64,000 nucleotides of DNA from Cheilinus undulatus (lineage: Eukaryota; Chordata; Actinopteri; Labriformes; Labridae): contig NC_054886.1 of NCBI RefSeq assembly GCF_018320785.1, positions 10,415,207 through 10,479,206 on the forward strand. The letters are read 5' to 3'. This document shows, in pieces, positions 61,601 through 64,000 of this stretch (its first letter is position 1; the number at the start of each line of letters is the position of its first letter). Both the position numbers and the translations under genes were made by a program. A model generated the notes under the pieces. The model had not been told where the DNA came from. It saw nothing but the letters and a program-made list of their open reading frames with translations, and searched no databases.

Positions 61601-63266
61601 TGAAATTAGGCTGAAATCAAGCTGAAAACTAGGCTGAAATCATGCTGAAAACTAGGCTAAAATCATGCTGAAATCATGATGAAAACAGGCTAATATCAAG
61701 CTGAAATCAGGCTGACATTATGCTGAAAACAGGCCAAAATCATGCTGAAATCAAGCTGAAAACAGGTTGAAATCATGCTGAAAAACAGGCTGAAATTATG
61801 CTGAAAAAAGGCTGAAATCATGCTGAAAACAGACTGAAATCATGCTAAAAACATGTTGATATCAGGCTGAAATCAAGCTGAAAACTAGGCTGAAATCATG
61901 CTGAAATCATGATGAAAACAGGCTAATATCAAGCTGAAAACAGGCTGAAATTATGCTGAAAACAGGCCAAAATCATGCTGAAATCAAGCTGAAAACAGTA
62001 TGAAATCATGCTGAAAAACAGGCTGAAATCATACTAAAACAAGGCTGAAATTGTGCTAAAAAAACATGCTGAAAAATTGATGAAAATAGGCCAAATGTGC
62101 GCAAAAATATTTTGAAACAGGCTTAAAACATGCTAAAAATGCAGAAAACATGTGAAAAGATGTTGAAAACTGGCTGAATTTTTTCACACATGCTGAAAAA
62201 ATGCTGATAACTTGCTGAAAAGAGATAATAGCATGTTGGCGGTAAACGGGCAAGAAATGCATAAAACCAGCTTAGTACAACTACGTGGGTAATATTGCAG
62301 TGAGTAGCTGAAAAAGTTGCTGAAAAGCATGTTAAATAATGCTCTATGCATGCTGTTTAAAATGCTGGAAGACCATTGGAAAAAATCTTGAAACCACGCT
62401 AGAAAAAAAGCTAAAAAAATGTTGAATAAATGCTAAAAAAAAAAAAAAAAAAGAAAGAAAAGCTAAAAATTGCCAAAAACAATGAGAAAAACGCTGAAAA
62501 AATGCTGGGAACATACCGTAGCAGTCTGACAAAAGAGCCTGTCGACAGGTCATAAACAGACTTGAGCTCACCTGTGGTAGCTGCCGAAATACGCCACTAT
62601 GTTTTTGTGTTTGCACTCCTTCATCATAGTGATCTCCTGCTGGATGGACGTGATGTCGTCACCTAAACACACATAAAAACACAGACACATTTAGTGTTTT
62701 CTCTGACAGCAGCTCAGAGTTCAGGCTTAATTACAGACCAGTAAACTACAGGGTTGGACCACTGGGAGAACTGGTGAATCAGGCTGAATATGAGGCCTCG
62801 TCAGAGTCTGTATTTGACAGAATCATAGTAACATCCATCTCCAAACTGTGTTGGAACCAGATCAGGAACCACCATCAAAAAAGACACTGCAATCATATTC
62901 TACTGATGCATACTTAAATATCTGCTAAAACAAGGTAAATATGGCTCTCTGTTTATTACTTTTCTGTCCATTTTAGCCAAAAAAAGAGGTTAATCTTCTA
63001 TTCTTTAGATTCTCTGTGTGAGAGGTGACACTCAAAGCCCTGACCTGTTAACATGCAGACGGGGCCACCATGCACTCAGTCTGAAAATGCTGTTACAGAA
63101 AAAGACTTGGTTCCTGAGATTAGACTTACTGGTTCGCAGAGCTTAAGTACAATAATACTGAACAAGCAAAACCGAGCTACATGTGTGAAGTAAGAACTCT
63201 GAACAAACCTGGGTCGAGCTTGACGATCTTGATAGCTGCCAGTTCAGACGTGCGGATGTTACGAGC
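37671..63266 (-). CDS. map4k2: map4k2 (germinal centre kinase, MAP4K2), all but the first coding exon
   Basis: Ste20-type Ser/Thr kinase that activates MAP3Ks leading to JNK/p38 signalling downstream of TNF and innate receptors. Thirty-one phase-consistent coding exons: 63209-63266, 62572-62662, 60315-60379, 59669-59724, 57561-57608, 57434-57476, 57246-57318, 56881-57012, 56560-56622, 56392-56473, 55047-55163, 54706-54784, 48005-48063, 47853-47905, 47541-47579, 47156-47189, 44450-44606, 44136-44245, 43952-43993, 43537-43621, 43355-43434, 43215-43275, 43002-43125, 42675-42733, 42490-42593, 41860-42037, 40610-40678, 40439-40525, 40288-40358, 40154-40209, 37671-37758. Together 2463 bp, 820 residues and TGA. 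Order: kinase domain, linker, CNH domain. MAP4K2-specific segments ([30 protein letters not shown]) distinguish it from MAP4K3/5. The ATG exon with the glycine-rich loop is past 64000. Human MAP4K2 has a comparable exon number and lies beside SF1. Confidence 0.97.
38180..38646. repeat. Degenerate tandem repeat (GAGAAACTTGTTGAATTTAT type), left part
   Basis: Variants of GAAAACTTGTTGAATTTATGGAGA recur at irregular spacing in the last map4k2 intron. The array resumes at 39572 after the Tc1 element. Confidence 0.75.
38647..39571 (-). mobile_element. Tc1-like transposon with intact termini, internally deleted transposase
   Basis: The 925 bp element is bounded by TA on both sides (38645-38646 and 39572-39573), the Tc1/mariner target duplication. 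Terminal inverted repeats start CACTGCCTGGCCAAAAAA and extend imperfectly for about 32 bp (CAGTCGCCACC against AAGTCACCACC). The minus-strand frame 38728-39342 (204 residues) carries the catalytic core: [24 protein letters not shown] and [14 protein letters not shown], consistent with a DD34E-type triad. The paired helix-turn-helix DNA-binding half is missing; only GRGKMLV-like remnants precede it near 39370-39400. It lies in the last map4k2 intron, inside a degenerate repeat. Confidence 0.93.
38728..39342 (-). pseudogene. Truncated Tc1-like transposase (catalytic domain only)
   Basis: Uninterrupted 204-codon frame with the DDE catalytic motifs listed for the host element, ending [11 protein letters not shown]. 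Family proteins are usually around 340 residues; the N-terminal DNA-binding domain is deleted, so the product should not recognise its own ends. The open frame suggests a fairly young insertion. Confidence 0.88.
39572..40010. repeat. Degenerate tandem repeat, right part
   Basis: Continuation of the AAACTTGTTGAATTTA-type repeat interrupted by the Tc1 element. Confidence 0.75.
40967..41184. repeat. Hairpin-forming inverted repeat (~75 bp arms)
   Basis: The arm 40967-41043 pairs with 41106-41184 reversed; the best core is GAGAAAAGCTGTTAAAGGTG against the reverse of CACTTTTAACAGCTTTTCCC. The loop is about 62 bp. A related half-arm (TTAACAGCTTTTCTCCCTCG) occurs at about 51631-51720. Likely a foldback MITE. 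It sits in a map4k2 intron. Confidence 0.78.
41360..41610 (+). mobile_element. L1-like ORF2 C-terminal fragment
   Basis: The plus-strand frame reads [20 protein letters not shown] and DHWQPL, aligning with SLLKLEKIKFSLRGSSDKFY and TTWRPL of the larger fragment at 14884-15108. Only about 80 residues remain. It lies in the map4k2 intron between 40679 and 41859. Confidence 0.72.
42250..42440. repeat. Short stretch of AACTTGTTGAAT-type degenerate repeat
   Basis: Resembles the arrays at 38180-38646 and 39572-40010 but is more diverged. Occupies most of the intron between 42038 and 42489. Confidence 0.5.
43952..55163 (-). CDS. map4k2: map4k2 linker exons (PEST/proline-rich region)
   Basis: Nine exons between the kinase and CNH domains: end of the kinase C-lobe ([17 protein letters not shown]), an acidic/His segment, [16 protein letters not shown], an acidic block [32 protein letters not shown], a Ser/Pro-rich stretch, and [11 protein letters not shown]. 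Three exons are tiny (53, 39 and 34 bp) and were found by phase and by resemblance to human MAP4K2. The linker is the least conserved part of the family; TRAF and SH3-type partners bind here in mammals. Confidence 0.9.
44800..45567. repeat. Degenerate CATATCGTATTGTAT repeat, left part
   Basis: Long run of short interleaved units such as CATATCGTA, TTGTATCGTA and AACGTTTCATATC. No fixed period holds for long. The solo LTR at 45568-46270 interrupts it. It lies in the map4k2 intron 44607-47155. Confidence 0.85.
45568..46270 (+). mobile_element. Solo LTR of an LTR retrotransposon
   Basis: Both flanks carry the same 5 bp, ATGTT (45563-45567 and 46271-46275). The ends are TGTTACG...CGTAATA, an inverted repeat apart from one transition in the last bases, as in Gypsy-type LTRs. 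Inside are a hairpin (CCTGAGTG-loop-CACTCAGG, 45655-45677), a TATA-like TATTTAGAG near 45690, and AATAAA near 46148 followed by a GT-rich stretch, the layout of U3-R-U5. No internal retroelement genes flank it, so it is a recombined solo LTR. Orientation follows TATA before AATAAA on the plus strand. Confidence 0.85.
46276..47080. repeat. Degenerate CATATCGTATTGTAT repeat, right part
   Basis: Continues the pyrimidine/purine-alternating TCATATCATA, TTGTATCG pattern to just before the map4k2 exon at 47156. Confidence 0.85.
48390..49340. repeat. AT-rich degenerate repeat (TTTTAAAGTTGTAAATTTAC type)
   Basis: Variants of AAATCTAAATTTTTAGGTTT and TTGTAAATTTACAAG-like units recur roughly every 60-70 bp with heavy divergence. 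Confidence 0.6.
51796..52774. repeat. Minisatellite, 50 bp unit, about 19 copies
   Basis: Consensus in two halves: AAGGATGGAATGTATTATAG and ACATTAAAGGATGACATCAT, then CTTCAAAGGC. Copies differ by substitutions and small indels, and a few near 52440-52700 are shortened. Each unit carries a TGACATCA motif one base from a CRE. Intronic in map4k2. Confidence 0.93.
53890..54400 (-). mobile_element. Degenerate Tc1-like transposase fragment
   Basis: Minus-strand frames show pieces such as [20 protein letters not shown] (near 54160-54219), the Tc1 block around the second part of the catalytic core, and upstream segments containing [14 protein letters not shown] sequence. Frameshifts break the frame and neither terminus is clear. 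Intronic in map4k2. Confidence 0.8.
56392..63266 (-). CDS. map4k2: map4k2 kinase-domain exons
   Basis: Ten exons encode the kinase domain without its first ~33 residues. The catalytic Lys is in [12 protein letters not shown] (63209-63266), the alpha-C Glu in QQEITMM (62572-62662), the hinge region in [13 protein letters not shown] (60315-60379), the HRD motif in MHRDIKGAN (57561-57608 into 57434-57476), DFG in ADFGVAAEI and the activation segment in [11 protein letters not shown] (57246-57318), and APE in [13 protein letters not shown] (56881-57012). All key residues are intact. The first intron after the glycine-loop exon is off-window. Confidence 0.96.
58041..58510. repeat. Tandem repeat, ~119 bp unit, about four copies
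   Basis: TTTAGCTAACTACTTATACC-like landmarks start at 58041, 58161, 58279 and 58399, i.e. 118-120 bp apart, each followed by TTTAACCAAAAA, a TTTTAGCTGTTT block and TTTTAGTTGACTAAA. Intron between 57609 and 59668. Confidence 0.9.
60660..61204. repeat. Diverged flank of the GCTGAAAACATG repeat
   Basis: Looser variants of AAACAGGCTGAAAACATGCT lead into the main minisatellite. Open frames here on either strand are low-complexity translations, not genes. Confidence 0.7.
61205..62060. repeat. Minisatellite, ~22 bp unit (AGGCTGAAATCATGCTGAAA)
   Basis: About 35-40 units alternate GCTGAAATCATGCTGAAAACAG-like modules, with higher-order blocks repeated (for example around 61390-61500 and again 61500-61600; 61620-61760 and again 61870-62000). 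It lies in the map4k2 intron between 60380 and 62571, with diverged units running on to about 62520. Confidence 0.93.
62433..62460. repeat. Poly-A/AAAG tract
   Basis: Eighteen or so consecutive A followed by GAAAGAAAAG, within the diverged minisatellite flank. Confidence 0.85.
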
Positions 63267-63689
63267 CTGAAAAGGAAAGAAAAACACAATAAATACATAG
63301 CCAAGTATGAGGAGGGAATATTACTTATTTTGGCCACTGATAAGCTCTGCCGTTCAAGACAGCACTGCTAGCCGGTATAGCTGAATTTAGCACTAGAGCT
63401 GCACACGTGTGCTACCTCATTTTGTCTTGCTGCTCTGATTGGCCCATCCTGAATGTGACAGAACGTTTGTCCAACAACTGCAGAGATTTTTTAAATGCCC
63501 AAACGCTTTCCATGGGAGTTTCTCAGATGAATATGAAATATATTCATGCAGTATATGATCTGGTCCATCTGGTGTGTGAGATTAAATGTACAGAGCTAGG
63601 TAAAATTAAAACAAACAAAAAAAAAAGCAGAGAAGCAGAAATCAATTCCCACCTAGAAAAGCACTCAGAGAGCACAGACCTCGCCATTA

Positions 63690-63960
63690 GCCCTATCTCC
63701 CAATAGTGAAGAATCCTTTAAAAAATTCCTGGATCCGTCCCCGTGTGCCCCCACCACGGCATTCACCCATTACTCCCTCCCCAGTGGGGTGGGGACATGG
63801 TGAGGTAAAGCATTGGCTTTGGTACGGGTGGATTGTCGTGGTGGAAACATTGCCTGCCGGTGCCAACAGATGCACTGACAGTCTCACCTATGGTCTCACT
63901 GGATGACTGGAAGTCACGGCAGAGGGTGAATATTCCTCTATTCCTCCCAGCATTGTGAGA
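63690..63960. repeat. Probable interspersed repeat near right edge
   Basis: GC-rich block (AAAATTCCTGGATCCGTCCC onward) sharply unlike its AT-rich surroundings, with an open frame on both strands. The CCTGGATCCG phrase recalls 3' ends of fish non-LTR elements. Family not identified; no map4k2 exon is seen between 63267 and 64000. Confidence 0.35.
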
Positions 63961-64000
63961 GTTTTTGCTACAATTTTCTGTCTTTCTCTCTGTTACACTC

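Noticed and set aside
61205-62060. CRISPR-like array
   Set aside because: Repeats are contiguous with no unique spacers, and the host is a vertebrate; it is a minisatellite.
60716-62616. Phe/Ser-rich minus-strand frames across the minisatellite
   Set aside because: Low-complexity translations of the GCTGAAA repeat; not proteins.
63267-64000. First coding exon of map4k2
   Set aside because: Searched on the minus strand for the glycine-rich-loop segment; nothing matches, so the exon is placed beyond the right edge.

Overview
The window is animal nuclear DNA, almost certainly from a ray-finned (teleost) fish. Every protein-coding gene I can support lies on the minus strand, has GT-AG introns and encodes a vertebrate-type protein. 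The intergenic DNA holds relict Tc1-like, L1-like and other elements of kinds common in teleost genomes. I see no prokaryotic-style operon, CRISPR array, tRNA or rRNA. Exon ends were read by eye from splice consensus; each exon was checked for reading phase and length, but no transcript data were used.

Layout, left to right: (1) 1-12,600: the 5' half of sf1 (splicing factor 1). Four coding exons and large introns are present; the KH-domain exons and 3' end lie beyond the left edge. A 0.93 kb inverted-repeat element and a Tc1 relict sit in the introns, and a CCAAT/YY1-type promoter lies near 12,430-12,680. (2) 12,700-19,500: gene-poor DNA with an L1-like 3' fragment between two related ~400 bp repeats. 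(3) 19,504-25,640: first rbm4 paralog (415 aa), with a non-coding first exon and an ETS/YY1 promoter. (4) 29,219-32,600: second rbm4 paralog (381 aa) in the same arrangement. (5) 32,600-37,670: intergenic DNA with a degenerate ~150 bp repeat array. (6) 37,671-63,266: 31 exons of map4k2 (germinal-centre kinase). They give 820 residues to a true stop; only the first coding exon (start codon and glycine-rich loop) lies beyond the right edge. Its introns hold most of the window's repeats: a near-complete 925 bp Tc1 element with an internally deleted transposase, a solo LTR with a perfect 5 bp target duplication, a 50 bp minisatellite, a ~119 bp tandem repeat, a ~22 bp minisatellite and a hairpin inverted repeat.

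Functionally this is a cluster of RNA-processing genes (sf1 in branch-point recognition, rbm4 in alternative splicing and translation) next to a MAPK-cascade kinase. In human, SF1 and MAP4K2 are close neighbours at 11q13 and RBM4/RBM4B lie elsewhere on the same arm, so the window is a compact version of that linkage. I find no wholly new biological system. The observations most worth a second look are the intronic minisatellite that presents dozens of 3'-splice-like TTTCAG motifs on the map4k2 transcript strand, the nested insertions, the diverged rbm4 duplicates, and the loss of a possible alternative donor in sf1 exon 1.
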